A stretch of 64,000 bases of DNA from Calothrix sp. NIES-4105 (GTDB lineage: Bacteria; Cyanobacteriota; Cyanobacteriia; Cyanobacteriales; Nostocaceae), in assembly GCF_002368415.1 (NCBI RefSeq), contig NZ_AP018290.1:3919614-3983613 (forward strand), given 5' to 3'. The notes below the pieces were generated by a model. That model saw only the letters and a list, made by a program, of their open reading frames with translations, did not search any database and was not told the origin of the DNA. A program made the position numbers and the translations under genes. Below, one piece after another: positions 17,841 through 26,572 of this stretch; position 1 is the stretch's first letter; every line of letters begins with the position of its first letter.

Positions 17841-18070
17841 GAACGTCTAGTAACGGACCGAAGGGAGGATTAACCCATCCACAATTGTAATGTTCCAACA
17901 TATGACATTACGCGATACCTTGCCGACACAGACAGCAATTTAAGGGTGAGTAAGGTTGCTCGTCCTGACACAAATCTTACATCTAGCTGGCTTGTCCAGA
18001 TTTAAGTAGATTTAGTGAACCCGGTGTTGAATGCAACCCTATAATCTGAGAGTAAGCCGTGCCAACTATT
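17824..18070 (+). ncRNA. Candidate guide (omega) RNA region downstream of the TnpB-like gene
   Basis: TnpB-type nucleases use an RNA made from the 3' end of their gene and the adjacent element end. Here a perfect 7-bp stem (TCCTACA/TGTAGGA, 17824-17842) spans the stop codon, followed by GGAT-TAACCC-ATCC, TGTT-CC-AACA near 17892, and GTTG-AATG-CAAC near 18026. No gene is present. The RNA itself, its 3' end and the guide position are inferred, not visible. Confidence 0.35.
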
Positions 18071-18184
18071 TACACAATCGATTATTTATATATCTATTAT
18101 CCACGGTATAGATGTTACTGCTGTGATTATGCCAATAAACGCAAATTAATTGCCTTTTATATACATGGTTAGTAAATCAAGATT

Positions 18185-18778
18185 TTATGAGCTTATAGCT
18201 ACCATCACGAGGTCAACTAACTTGTTGACAAAATCTACATCAAGCGAAGCATGACCTACTAGCAAACGGTAGTAAAGTGGCCCATACAAAGCGTCTAAGA
18301 CAACATCAAGGTCGATATCGGGCTGGAGTTCCCCGCACGCAATACCTCGCTTTAAAATTTGCTTGGCTTCAGTACGACGTGCAGCTAAATAGCGCTCCCG
18401 GAAGGCAACAGCAAGTTCTTCGTCAACTTGTCCTTGTGCAATTAAAGCTGCGATAGTGCGTCCGGTTTGGCTAGTAAACAAATTAAGCACCGTATGCATC
18501 TGAGTGCGAAAGTCTTCCTTGACAGAACCCGTATCTGGAAACGGAATATTAGGCGCCGTAGCAGCAAGAAAGCCATCCATAACAACAGCAGATTTTGAAG
18601 ACCACCAACGATAGATAGTAGCTTTGCTAACTCCTGCTTTGGCAGCAATCGCTTCTACAGTTAAAGCTGCAAAGCCATCTTCTCTTAGTAAATCATTCGC
18701 CGCTTGCAAAATTGCATGGTGAGCGGCTTCGCTACGAGGGCGCCCTGAAGAACGAGGGGTATCATTAGATTTAAACAT
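18185..18778 (-). CDS. TetR-family transcriptional repressor
   Basis: 197 residues from ATG 18778, which has AGGAGG five bases upstream; the frame is open to 18829. N-terminal DNA-binding domain: AAHHAILQAANDLLREDGFA, LTVEAIAAKAGVSKATIYRW. The C-terminal ligand domain ends about residue 195. TetR proteins repress their own and adjacent genes until a small ligand binds. It is divergent from an NmrA-like gene; the intervening 150 bp hold the operator-like sequence at 18851-18871, other copies of which occur at 24776, 27463 and 36831. It is therefore the likely regulator of several units in this island. Confidence 0.92.
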   Translation of the reverse strand: MFKSNDTPRSSGRPRSEAAHHAILQAANDLLREDGFAALTVEAIAAKAGVSKATIYRWWSSKSAVVMDGFLAATAPNIPFPDTGSVKEDFRTQMHTVLNLFTSQTGRTIAALIAQGQVDEELAVAFRERYLAARRTEAKQILKRGIACGELQPDIDLDVVLDALYGPLYYRLLVGHASLDVDFVNKLVDLVMVAISS

Positions 18779-18850
18779 TTTTCCTCCTTTTGAAGTATAT
18801 AGGTTATTCATTTTGGAAGATACAATCATCCACTTGGCTTATGTTTAATA

Positions 18851-18871
18851 TACTAAACGTTCATTTTCGTA
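18851..18871 (+). promoter_or_regulatory. Candidate TetR operator, copy A
   Basis: TACTAAACGTTCATTTTCGT followed by A; the outer parts are inverted (TACnAAA...TTTnGTA). It lies between the divergent TetR and NmrA-like genes. The identical 21 bp occurs at 24776-24796, and near copies at 27463-27483 and 36831-36851. The last has the cleanest symmetry, TACGAAA...TTTCGTA. Confidence 0.65.
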
Positions 18872-18931
18872 ATTATTAAATACAGTCTAGATAATAAGTT
18901 TAAAGTTTACACACTTTCCAAGGTATTGTTT

Positions 18932-19948
18932 ATGACTGAAAAAACTGGACGCACAATACTTGTTATTGGAGCAACAGGAGCAATGGGGCGCCCGATTATC
19001 AGCCGCCTCTTAGCCGATAAAGACAACAATTGGCGTATTCGTGCTTTCACCCGTAATCCGGAAAGTTCCCACGCACAGCAGCTTTTGGGAATGGGTATGT
19101 CCGGCAACCATGTTGAACTTTTCAAAGGAGACATTCACGACACAGACAGTATTAAAGCAGCAATGTCAGATTGCTACGGAGTATTCTGCAACACTAATTT
19201 CTGGGATAAGTGTACCGTAACTGCTGAACGCGAAAATGGGTTAAGCGTACTTGAAGCAGCCCATCAGGCAGGGATACAACACTTTGTTTATTCATCACTT
19301 GATTCCTGTGTCACCCTTTCACATGGTCGCATCCCTGTTCCGCATTTTGACTCAAAAGCATCGGTTGAACATGAAATCAACTGGCGCCGTTCTGAAGAAT
19401 TTATGCGTCAGGAAACTGATGGCTGGTATTCTCGACATGTTACTGTTCTTGTAACATTGCCTTATATTGAAAACGTCAAGCAATTTGCTGTACCCGAACG
19501 TGGAACACTTAGTGATGGGCGTGAAGGAGTAATTTTCAGATTACCAATGGAATCGGCGCCCTGGCCAATGATAGCGCTGGATGATATCGCGTTCTTCACC
19601 GCACATATTTTTGCACACCCAGAAAAATGGGGTGGTCAAACATTGCCTATCGAAAGCGAGAGTCTGACGTTTGAGGAAATCGCAGCGACATTAGAGCGTG
19701 TAACAGGAGTGCCTGCAGAGTATCGCCCGATGACTTTGGAAGAATATGCTGGTTTAGAAATAGCTAATGCTCACGACGTTATCAACTTACTTCGATTTTT
19801 GACTGAGTACCGTTTAACACGCAATCGCACAGCATTACTCTCAATTCATCCTGATTTAATGACATTTGAACAATGGTTGAAAAAAACAGGTTGGCGAGGT
19901 GAACCGGGTGAAGTGCAAAAAGATTCAATAACTGGCGCCTCAAAGTAA
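18932..19948 (+). CDS. NmrA-like atypical SDR
   Basis: 338 residues from ATG 18932 (AAGG upstream); an in-frame TTG lies two codons earlier. The N terminus TILVIGATGAMGRPIISRLL is the NmrA-type NAD(P)-binding motif, followed by RAFTRNPES and FVYSSLDS. Later segments (ENVKQFAVPERGTL, ALDDIAFFTAHIF) match the NmrA/HSCARG group, whose members are NADP(H) sensors or reductases without the YxxxK-dependent catalysis always being retained. It is controlled most likely by the divergent TetR gene. No partner protein can be named. Confidence 0.9.
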   Translation: MTEKTGRTILVIGATGAMGRPIISRLLADKDNNWRIRAFTRNPESSHAQQLLGMGMSGNHVELFKGDIHDTDSIKAAMSDCYGVFCNTNFWDKCTVTAERENGLSVLEAAHQAGIQHFVYSSLDSCVTLSHGRIPVPHFDSKASVEHEINWRRSEEFMRQETDGWYSRHVTVLVTLPYIENVKQFAVPERGTLSDGREGVIFRLPMESAPWPMIALDDIAFFTAHIFAHPEKWGGQTLPIESESLTFEEIAATLERVTGVPAEYRPMTLEEYAGLEIANAHDVINLLRFLTEYRLTRNRTALLSIHPDLMTFEQWLKKTGWRGEPGEVQKDSITGASK

Positions 19949-20007
19949 TAAGCAACGCGCGCTCAAGTTTTAACCTCTTGTGGGTCAGGCATCCGAAGCT
20001 GACTGCA

Positions 20008-20180
20008 CTAGTAGTCCATATCATTAATTTTGGGTGGTAGGAATATTAGCAACGGATGAAGAGCGGATGTAACGCATAAGTAATTTTAGATAACAAAATC
20101 TATATTTGTGACGAATAACTGATCCGTTAAATCCGTTGTATCCGTTGCTAGCCAACCCATCATATTTAATGACATAAAGC
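20008..20180. repeat. Dispersed repeat with inverted ends (MITE-like)
   Basis: The left end CTAGTAGTCCATATCATTAA matches the end of the tandem repeats at 56.9-57.1 kb. The right end near 20152-20175 reads CCAACCCATCATATTTAATG, a rough inverse of the left TCATTAATTTTGGGTGG. Inside, TAGCAACGGAT (20047-20057) is inverted as ATCCGTTGCTA (20140-20150). The unit could fold into a long hairpin. It occupies most of the gap 19949-20237; no gene is present. Confidence 0.5.
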
Positions 20181-20237
20181 ACCAGAAAATTAATTAAGCA
20201 TTAACAGCATAAAAACTCAATTGATTGCAAGTAAAAC

Positions 20238-21128
20238 ATGGAAAACACAATACTAGTATTCGGCGCCACTGGTACACAAGGTGGTGCGGTTGCACGTCAA
20301 CTATTAACAAATGGATACAAGGTTAGAGCATTAGTGCGAAATCCTGATAGTGAGAAAGCACAGAGTTTAGCGCGACTTGGAGCAGAACTTGTTCAAGGAA
20401 ACTTTGATGCTCCTGATTCGATTAAAAGTGCAATTATAGGTGTGTGGGGTGTTTTTGCTGTCCAGAACTCTCATGAAGCTGGTGTGGAAAAAGAAGAGGA
20501 ACAAGGCAAAACAATTGCTCACTTAGCTTACTCAGAAGATGTGAAGCACTTTGTTTACACTTCTGTTGCTGGCGCCGATGGTAAAACTGGACTGGCTCAC
20601 TTTGATAATAAATGGCGTATCGAAGAAACTGTGCGTGCGCTTGGATTTCCGAGCTACACAATCTTGAAACCAGTCACATTTATGGATAATTTTATATCCG
20701 AGCAGTTCATCAAAATGCAATTTCCAGAACTTCCCCAAGGTCGGTTAGCTACATCGATGACTCCACAAACAAAGCTTCAATTAATTGCCGCAGATGATAT
20801 TGGTAAATTTGGGTTACTAGCTTTCGAGCAAGCCGAAAAATTGAATGGGTTGACGCTTGATATTGCTTCTGATGAACGCACTATGCCCGAAATTGCTCGT
20901 ATCCTCAGCCAGTCTACGGGTATGCAAATTGATTATGTACAAGTACCAAATGAATATGTAGCAGATGTAGCAAGTGCAATCTGGGCTGAGTTTGAGAATT
21001 GGAACAACAGAGTTGGCTACCCTGCAAACATTGATGCGCTTAGTAAAGATTACAACATGCAATTAACTACTCTTTCAGAGTGGCTAAGTCAGCATGAAAT
21101 CCCCTGGCTACAAAAACAGGCAGCATAA
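20238..21128 (+). CDS. NmrA/HSCARG-like NAD(P)-binding protein
   Basis: 296 residues. Starts TILVFGATGTQGGAVARQLL, the NmrA-type GxxGxxG motif, then VRALVRNPDSEKAQSLARLG and HFVYTSVAGADGKTG; ILKPVTFMDNF is also typical. The full length matches the family. These proteins bind NADP(H) and act as redox sensors or as reductases of small molecules. It begins a tight plus-strand set with the PRISE-like SDR (44 bp later) and the molybdenum hydroxylase subunit. No Shine-Dalgarno is evident before ATG 20238. Confidence 0.9.
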   Translation: MENTILVFGATGTQGGAVARQLLTNGYKVRALVRNPDSEKAQSLARLGAELVQGNFDAPDSIKSAIIGVWGVFAVQNSHEAGVEKEEEQGKTIAHLAYSEDVKHFVYTSVAGADGKTGLAHFDNKWRIEETVRALGFPSYTILKPVTFMDNFISEQFIKMQFPELPQGRLATSMTPQTKLQLIAADDIGKFGLLAFEQAEKLNGLTLDIASDERTMPEIARILSQSTGMQIDYVQVPNEYVADVASAIWAEFENWNNRVGYPANIDALSKDYNMQLTTLSEWLSQHEIPWLQKQAA

Positions 21129-21171
21129 TTAGTGACTTCACGTGATTGATAAGCATAGGAGATACATAAAA

Positions 21172-22224
21172 ATGGAGCGTAAAAATGCACTTATTCCTGG
21201 TGCATCGGGTATTATCGGACGTACATTGATTGAGTACCTTTCTAGTTTGGATGACTGGAATATTATTGGACTGTCGCGGCGCCAACCAGAGTATGACAGT
21301 CGAGCAAAATTTATTGAAGTTGATCTTCTTGACCGCACGAACTGCGAGCAGAAGCTAAGTAGTTTAAATGACATTACCCACATTTTTTACGCAGCTTATC
21401 AACCTCGTCAAACAATAGCAGAAGAAGTGGCGCCAAACAAGACAATGTTAGTAAATGTAGTTGAAGTAGTAGAAACTGCTTCTCACGATTTACAGCACGT
21501 TAACTTGATAACTGGTGGTAAATATTACGGCGCCCATCTTGGAGCATTTAAAACTCCAGCAAAGGAATCAGATTCGCGTCATATGCCACCTAACTTTTAC
21601 TACGGGCAGTTAGATTTTTTACAAGAACAGCAGCAGGGTAAGGATTGGGCTTGGTCAAATTTGCGGCCGTCACACCTATGTGGTTTTACTGTTGGTAATC
21701 CCATGAATTTAATTAGTGTTATTGCTGTGTATGCCGTAATTTCCAAAGAATTAGGGCTACCACTGCGCTTTCCTGGATTACCTGCCGCTTATAGCGCATT
21801 GACTCAGATGGCAGATGCTACTTTACTTGCGAAAGCATCTATATGGGCTGCGACTGAATCCAAGTGTCGTAATGAGAGTTTCAACGTTGCCAACGGTGAT
21901 TATATTCGCTGGCGCCACCTTTGGTCTAAGTTTGCTGAATTCTTTAATATGGATTATGCAGAACCGCAAACCATTTCGCTGACTGAGTTTATGGCTGACA
22001 AAGGAACAGTTTGGGAAGCAATGGTTAAAAAATATGATTTACAGCCATATCCTTATGAAAAACTAGTAGCTTGGCAGTTTGGTGATGCAGTATTTCGTAT
22101 GGACTATGACGTGATTCTCGATACAAACAAAGTTCGACGCTTTGGCTTCCACGAGTATGTAGATAGTGAGGAAATGTTTTTGAATTACTTTAGCCAATTG
22201 CAACGCAACAGAATTATTCCCTAG
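21172..22224 (+). CDS. PRISE-type SDR (progesterone 5-beta-reductase/iridoid synthase-like)
   Basis: 350 residues from ATG 21172, preceded by AGGAGAT at eight bases; the frame is open to 21142. The cofactor motif is IPGASGIIGRTLIEYL, followed by GLSRRQP, THIFYAAYQPR, LITGGKYYGAHLGAF, and PPNFYYGQLDFL, the pattern of PRISE enzymes, whose catalytic Tyr and Lys lie in the YY and GGK contexts. Plant members reduce enone and enal double bonds with NADPH; bacterial members are poorly known. It is directly upstream of a molybdenum hydroxylase large subunit (18 bp), so the two are likely co-translated and may act in one pathway. Confidence 0.87.
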   Translation: MERKNALIPGASGIIGRTLIEYLSSLDDWNIIGLSRRQPEYDSRAKFIEVDLLDRTNCEQKLSSLNDITHIFYAAYQPRQTIAEEVAPNKTMLVNVVEVVETASHDLQHVNLITGGKYYGAHLGAFKTPAKESDSRHMPPNFYYGQLDFLQEQQQGKDWAWSNLRPSHLCGFTVGNPMNLISVIAVYAVISKELGLPLRFPGLPAAYSALTQMADATLLAKASIWAATESKCRNESFNVANGDYIRWRHLWSKFAEFFNMDYAEPQTISLTEFMADKGTVWEAMVKKYDLQPYPYEKLVAWQFGDAVFRMDYDVILDTNKVRRFGFHEYVDSEEMFLNYFSQLQRNRIIP

Positions 22225-22242
22225 TATAGGAGCGGTAATTTC

Positions 22243-24456
22243 ATGAGTACAAGTGTTGGTAAACCGATTAATCGTGTTGATGGATACCTTAAAGTGACTG
22301 GAGGTGCCAAGTATTCTGCTGATTTTAATCTACCCCAACTGGCTCACGCCGTTATTATTCAAAGCAGTATTGCGTCGGGTCGCATTCACACAATTGATAC
22401 GCAAGCTGCTTTACTGGCGCCTGGTGTCCTCGCTATTATTACGCACCTCAATGCACCAAAACTAAACTCTGTTCCGGATGACCTCAAACCTGTGCAGGGC
22501 AAAATCGGTCAACAACTCCTGCCGCTACAAGATGAGATTATTTATTACAACGGTCAGCATATTGGAGTTGTGATTGCGACTACACTCGGACAAGCAACTT
22601 ACGCAGCTTCTTTAGTAAGGGTTGAATACGAGCTAGACAACCCGATAATTGATATGATGTCACTTTTGTCAAAAGCTTACCCACCAAAAGACCCTTTGGG
22701 TTTAGGAAAGGATGCTGTTCGCGGTGATATAATATCTGGGCTAGCAGATGCTGATGTTTGTATTGAATGCTGCTACACTACACCTATCGAACACCATAAC
22801 CCAATGGAACTTTCTGCAACCGTTGCAAATTGGAATGGTGATAAGGTGACACTTTACGATGCAACGCAAGGAATTAATAGTACATCAACTATTGTTTCAT
22901 TAGTTCTTGGCATTCCAAAGCAAAACGTGCGCGTTCTCTCTTATTTTGTCGGTGGTGGGTTCGGGTGCAAAGGTTTTACTTGGTCGCATACGATTCTAGC
23001 TGCAATTGCATCTAGATTTGTAAATCGCCCTGTTAAATTGGTAGTTACACGCCAACAAATGTTTACTTCTGTTGGCTACCGTCCAAAAACTTTGCAGAAC
23101 GTTACATTAGGTGCCATTCAAGAGGGAATCTTGACAGTTATTCGACATCACACTATTAATTCAACACCACTTTATGAAGATTTTGCCGAGCCTTGTGGTT
23201 CAATAACAAAAATGCTTTATGAGTGTCCAAATGTTGAGGTTACGCATCGAGTTGTGCAGGTTAACTTAGGTACTCCAACGATTATGCGGGCGCCTGGGGA
23301 GGCATCAGGAACATTCGCGCTTGAATCAGCAATTGATGAACTTGCGTATGCACTGAATTTAGACCCACTCGAATTACGTTTACGTAATTATGCTGAGAAA
23401 GACCCGCAAAAAAATCTACCTTGGTCGAGTAAGTCCTTATATAAATGCTATCAGGAGGGCGCCGAACGGTTTGGCTGGTCGCAGCGTAACCCCGAAGTAG
23501 GGTCAATGCGAAATTTCGATTTACTAGTTGGATGGGGAATGGCAACCGCAGCTTACCCAGTTTATAATCGCCCTACTGCTGCTACTGTCCAAATTTTAGC
23601 TTCGGGGCAAGCTCGCGCCATAAGTGGAACTCAGGACATCGGCACGGGTACTTATACTGTAATGACACAAATAGCAGCCGATGCTCTCGGTATATCTGTT
23701 GAACAAGTGCATTTTGAATTAGGCGACACACAACTGCCAAGAGCATCCAGTTCCGGTGGTTCTTCCACTGCTGCCAGCGTCGGTTCTGCCGTATATTTAG
23801 CTGCACAGCAAGCGCGCGATAAACTTATTGCAATGGCAATCACAGATACTGCTTCACCTTTACACGGTTTGGATAAAACACAAGTTCAGGTCAAAGATGG
23901 GTATTGCTATGCAGAAGCTCAACCTCAAATAGGGGAAACTTACGCCGACATTCTCAAACGGCATCACATGGATTTTGTTGAAGTTACAAGCGAGTTAGAA
24001 GCAAATACGCAAAAACAATACTCAATGTACGCCTTTGGTGCCCACTTTGCTGAAGTGCAAGTCAACCCTCGTACTCGTACAATAAGGGTGACACGTTTTA
24101 CCAGTGGTTTTGGTGCAGGTCGCATCCTTAATCCGAAGACAGCACGAAGCCAAGTCATCGGAGGAATTACCTTTGGCATTAGTATGGCACTACAAGAAAA
24201 CAGTGTTCTCGATGAACATAGCGGACGTTTTATTACCGCTAGCTTGGCTGATTATCATGTACCTGTTCATGCAGATACTCCAGCAATTGAAACGTTCTTT
24301 GTTGAAGAACAGGACACTCATATCAATCCAATTGGTGTAAAAGGAGTTGGTGAAATTGGCATTGTCGGTTCAGCAGCAGCAGTTGCTAATGCTATATATC
24401 ATGCCACAGGTAAACGCATTCGCGATTTGCCGATTACAGGAGATAAACTGATGTAG
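22243..24456 (+). CDS. Molybdopterin-binding subunit of a xanthine dehydrogenase-family hydroxylase (orphan)
   Basis: 737 residues, the usual size of CoxL/XdhB-type large subunits. Molybdenum cofactor motifs are visible: GGGFGCKGFTW near residue 240, IMRAPGEASGTFALESAIDE, GTQDIGTGTYTVMTQIAADA, and near the C terminus GVKGVGEIGIVGSAAAVANA with the catalytic Glu of GVGE. Such enzymes hydroxylate heterocycles or oxidise aldehydes, passing electrons to a [2Fe-2S] subunit and an FAD subunit. Neither partner gene occurs in this window, which is unusual. AGGAG precedes ATG 22243. It closes the NmrA-PRISE-hydroxylase gene set. Confidence 0.92.
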   Translation: MSTSVGKPINRVDGYLKVTGGAKYSADFNLPQLAHAVIIQSSIASGRIHTIDTQAALLAPGVLAIITHLNAPKLNSVPDDLKPVQGKIGQQLLPLQDEIIYYNGQHIGVVIATTLGQATYAASLVRVEYELDNPIIDMMSLLSKAYPPKDPLGLGKDAVRGDIISGLADADVCIECCYTTPIEHHNPMELSATVANWNGDKVTLYDATQGINSTSTIVSLVLGIPKQNVRVLSYFVGGGFGCKGFTWSHTILAAIASRFVNRPVKLVVTRQQMFTSVGYRPKTLQNVTLGAIQEGILTVIRHHTINSTPLYEDFAEPCGSITKMLYECPNVEVTHRVVQVNLGTPTIMRAPGEASGTFALESAIDELAYALNLDPLELRLRNYAEKDPQKNLPWSSKSLYKCYQEGAERFGWSQRNPEVGSMRNFDLLVGWGMATAAYPVYNRPTAATVQILASGQARAISGTQDIGTGTYTVMTQIAADALGISVEQVHFELGDTQLPRASSSGGSSTAASVGSAVYLAAQQARDKLIAMAITDTASPLHGLDKTQVQVKDGYCYAEAQPQIGETYADILKRHHMDFVEVTSELEANTQKQYSMYAFGAHFAEVQVNPRTRTIRVTRFTSGFGAGRILNPKTARSQVIGGITFGISMALQENSVLDEHSGRFITASLADYHVPVHADTPAIETFFVEEQDTHINPIGVKGVGEIGIVGSAAAVANAIYHATGKRIRDLPITGDKLM

Positions 24457-24526
24457 CTATAATAACTACCCATTTGACAGCAGCGCTTCATATCATTAAA
24501 TTTAGGGGGCTTATCTTTTAATAATT

Positions 24527-24661
24527 CTTTCTTTGTGTTCTTTGTGCCTTTGTGGTTCATCCCTCCTCTCTCTGTGTTCTCTGCGCCTCTGTGGTAAAAA
24601 TAATAGTAAGGTCGCCATTGACAACTATACAAATGCACTGCACAGGCGAGATGCCTATGCT
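24527..24661 (+). repeat. Dispersed repeat, copy 1 (CTTTGTG-rich)
   Basis: Contains CTTTGTGTTCTTTGTGCC..., then CTCTGTGGTAAAAATAATAG, and ends GCCTATGCTAC. The whole order of blocks recurs inverted at about 51700-51815 (GTAGCATAGGC, GCCTGTGCAGTG, ACCACAGAG, ACAAAGGACACAAAG). A partial copy is inside the 9.7-kb element. It follows the molybdenum hydroxylase gene. Confidence 0.65.
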
Positions 24662-24691
24662 ACGAACCATCAAAATTAATCACATGACCAG

Positions 24692-24800
24692 CAGTTTTCT
24701 ATATATTTCCTACTTTGGAAGTATATTAGGCTATTTATTTTGGCAGATACAATCATCACCTGCCTTGTTTGAAAATACTAAACGTTCATTTTCGTAATTC
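24692..24800 (+). promoter_or_regulatory. Duplicated TetR promoter module, copy B
   Basis: This segment is nearly identical to 27378-27487 and homologous to 18783-18875: TATATTTCCTACTTTGGAAG, then TTATTTTGGCAGATACAATC, then the operator TACTAAACGTTCATTTTCGT at 24776-24795. At 18.8 kb the first part is the 5' end of the tetR gene read backwards, so copies B and C carry a tetR stub plus the operator. Copy B lies 125 bp upstream of the Rossmann protein gene at 24921 and probably puts it under the TetR protein's control. Confidence 0.7.
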
Positions 24801-24920
24801 TGAAAATGAATATAAGCGCTTAATCAGTTGAAATTAAATTTAGCTAAATTTCAACAATTCCGAGCAAAGAATGCTAAATACTAGTTTTTATTCCATTGTC
24901 ATAAATATCTAGAGGTAAGT

Positions 24921-25550
24921 ATGAAAATTGGCATTATCGGATCGGGAAACATTGGTGGCACATTAGGGCGCCACTGGGCAAAAGCTGGACACGAAGTAAT
25001 GTTTAGTTCCCGCAATCCTGAACAACTTCAATTAATGGCAGCAGAAGCTGGTGCAAAGACGGGAACCGTTGAAGAGACGGCTGCATTTGCAGATGTAATT
25101 TTGCTGGCAATTCCATTTGGCAAAGTTCCTGACGTGGCGAAGCAAATGGGACGACTTGAGCGCAAAATTATCATTGATGCCACCAATCCCTACCCGCAGC
25201 GAGATGGCGATGTGGCACAGCAGGTAATCGATGATGAGTCGCAAACGGCAACGGGTTTCGTTGCCAGTCAATTTCCGGGTACTCAAACCGTCAAAGCGTT
25301 CAATTCCATTTACTTCAAAGTGCTGGCAGAACAGGCATTCCTAGAAGGCGCCGATCGTATTGCCGTTCAGATTTGTGGGGACGATACGCAGGCTAAACAA
25401 ACCGTGAAACACCTGATTGAAGAGATTGGATTCGCTACCCAAGACCTCGGTAATCTTAGTAGCGGTAGGCTGTTTGAACCTGACGCGCCTCTTTACAACA
25501 AAAATCTCAAAATTAGTGAAGCAGAAACCTTGTTAAAACAACTAGTCTAA
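24921..25550 (+). CDS. F420-oxidoreductase-like NAD(P)-binding protein
   Basis: 209 residues, one Rossmann domain: MKIGIIGSGNIGGTLGRHWA, FSSRNPEQL, then AFADVILLAIPFG, KIIIDATNPYP, and TVKAFNSIYF. This matches the F420_oxidored family, which in organisms without F420 contains NADPH-dependent reductases of unknown substrate. Cytosolic. AGAGGTAAGT lies just before ATG. A paralogue is at 32487-33146. Upstream are the TetR module and a segment shared with 15.85 kb, so TetR control is likely. An atypical SDR gene follows 81 bp later on the same strand. Confidence 0.88.
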   Translation: MKIGIIGSGNIGGTLGRHWAKAGHEVMFSSRNPEQLQLMAAEAGAKTGTVEETAAFADVILLAIPFGKVPDVAKQMGRLERKIIIDATNPYPQRDGDVAQQVIDDESQTATGFVASQFPGTQTVKAFNSIYFKVLAEQAFLEGADRIAVQICGDDTQAKQTVKHLIEEIGFATQDLGNLSSGRLFEPDAPLYNKNLKISEAETLLKQLV

Positions 25551-25631
25551 ATCTCAATCTCAATTATAGAAGGAAGCGTCTTGAAGCGTATCATTCAAAT
25601 AGTACAAATAGGTAAGAGGTAAAACGACAAG

Positions 25632-26507
25632 ATGGCTATTCAACCTACTATTCTAGTTCTCGGTGCAACTGGTAAAGTTGGCGCCCAGATAGTTCAGATT
25701 TTGGCGGAATCAAAAGATGTCAAAGTTATTGCAGGAGTACGTTCTCCCGAAAAAGCTCAATTATTACGAGAACAAGGAATAGAAATTCGCCCTCTAGATT
25801 TAGACAAACAAGATACCCTCAAACCTGCTTTAGAAGGAATTGATCGCGCTTTACTTTTAACTGGTTCCACAGTCGATATGCTCAAACAAAGTAAAGCTTT
25901 TCTCGATACTGCCAAACAAACGGGAGTACAACATATCGTTCACATTGGCGCATCTTCAGCACCCACTAATGAAGTCGCGCATTGGACTTGGCATCAGTAT
26001 ATTGAAAAATATATTGAATCCCTTGGTTTTAGCTACACTCATTTACGTCCCGAAGCCTTCATGAAAAACATCACTGATTTCGGTTGGTTGAATCAAGGTG
26101 TTGTAACTAATTATATTAGTGATACTCGTTGGAGTTGGGTAGATAGCGATGACTTGGCTTTAGTCGCCGCAGAAACTTTACGAAGGTCGGAAGTACATGC
26201 AGGTAAAATTTATCCCCTTGGTTATGACACTGCAACTATGCCAGAAGTTGCAGAAATTTTAACAGAAGTAATTGGTAAACCCTATCAGGTAGAAAATTAC
26301 TCGCCTGAAGAGTTTCTAGAAAAGATGCTGAAATTAGGGGCAGAACCAGCCTATATTCACTGTGTTTATACTCAATTAAAACTCAATATTGCTAACCAAA
26401 TTCCGAATGCTGATACGACGTTTGATAATTTTGAAGCGATTACAGGGCGCCAACCTACAAAGTGGCGCGAATTTGTAGCCAAAAATCGTGGAGAATTAAG
26501 TTATTGA
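25632..26507 (+). CDS. NmrA-like atypical SDR
   Basis: 291 residues. The motif TILVLGATGKVGAQIVQIL opens the protein; GVRSPEKAQLLREQGIEI, HIVHIGASSAP, and YTHLRPEAFMKNI follow, as in quinone reductase QOR2-like and NmrA-type proteins. It should bind NADP(H); some members reduce quinones, others are regulators. It lies between the F420-oxidoreductase-like gene and a classical SDR gene, all plus strand with gaps of 81 and 65 bp, a probable operon starting at the TetR-box promoter at 24.8 kb. Confidence 0.9.
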   Translation: MAIQPTILVLGATGKVGAQIVQILAESKDVKVIAGVRSPEKAQLLREQGIEIRPLDLDKQDTLKPALEGIDRALLLTGSTVDMLKQSKAFLDTAKQTGVQHIVHIGASSAPTNEVAHWTWHQYIEKYIESLGFSYTHLRPEAFMKNITDFGWLNQGVVTNYISDTRWSWVDSDDLALVAAETLRRSEVHAGKIYPLGYDTATMPEVAEILTEVIGKPYQVENYSPEEFLEKMLKLGAEPAYIHCVYTQLKLNIANQIPNADTTFDNFEAITGRQPTKWREFVAKNRGELSY

Positions 26508-26572
26508 TGGAGTTAAGTTTTCAGAGGTTTTATCAAAGATAAAATGAAAATACACTTATATCAGTAAAAACA

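Noticed and set aside
17824-18180. Mini-CRISPR array beside the TnpB-like nuclease
   Set aside because: No direct repeat of useful length is found in the region; only short stem-loops.
22243-24456. Complete xanthine dehydrogenase operon
   Set aside because: Both sides were read for a [2Fe-2S] subunit and an FAD subunit; none is present, so only the large subunit is annotated.
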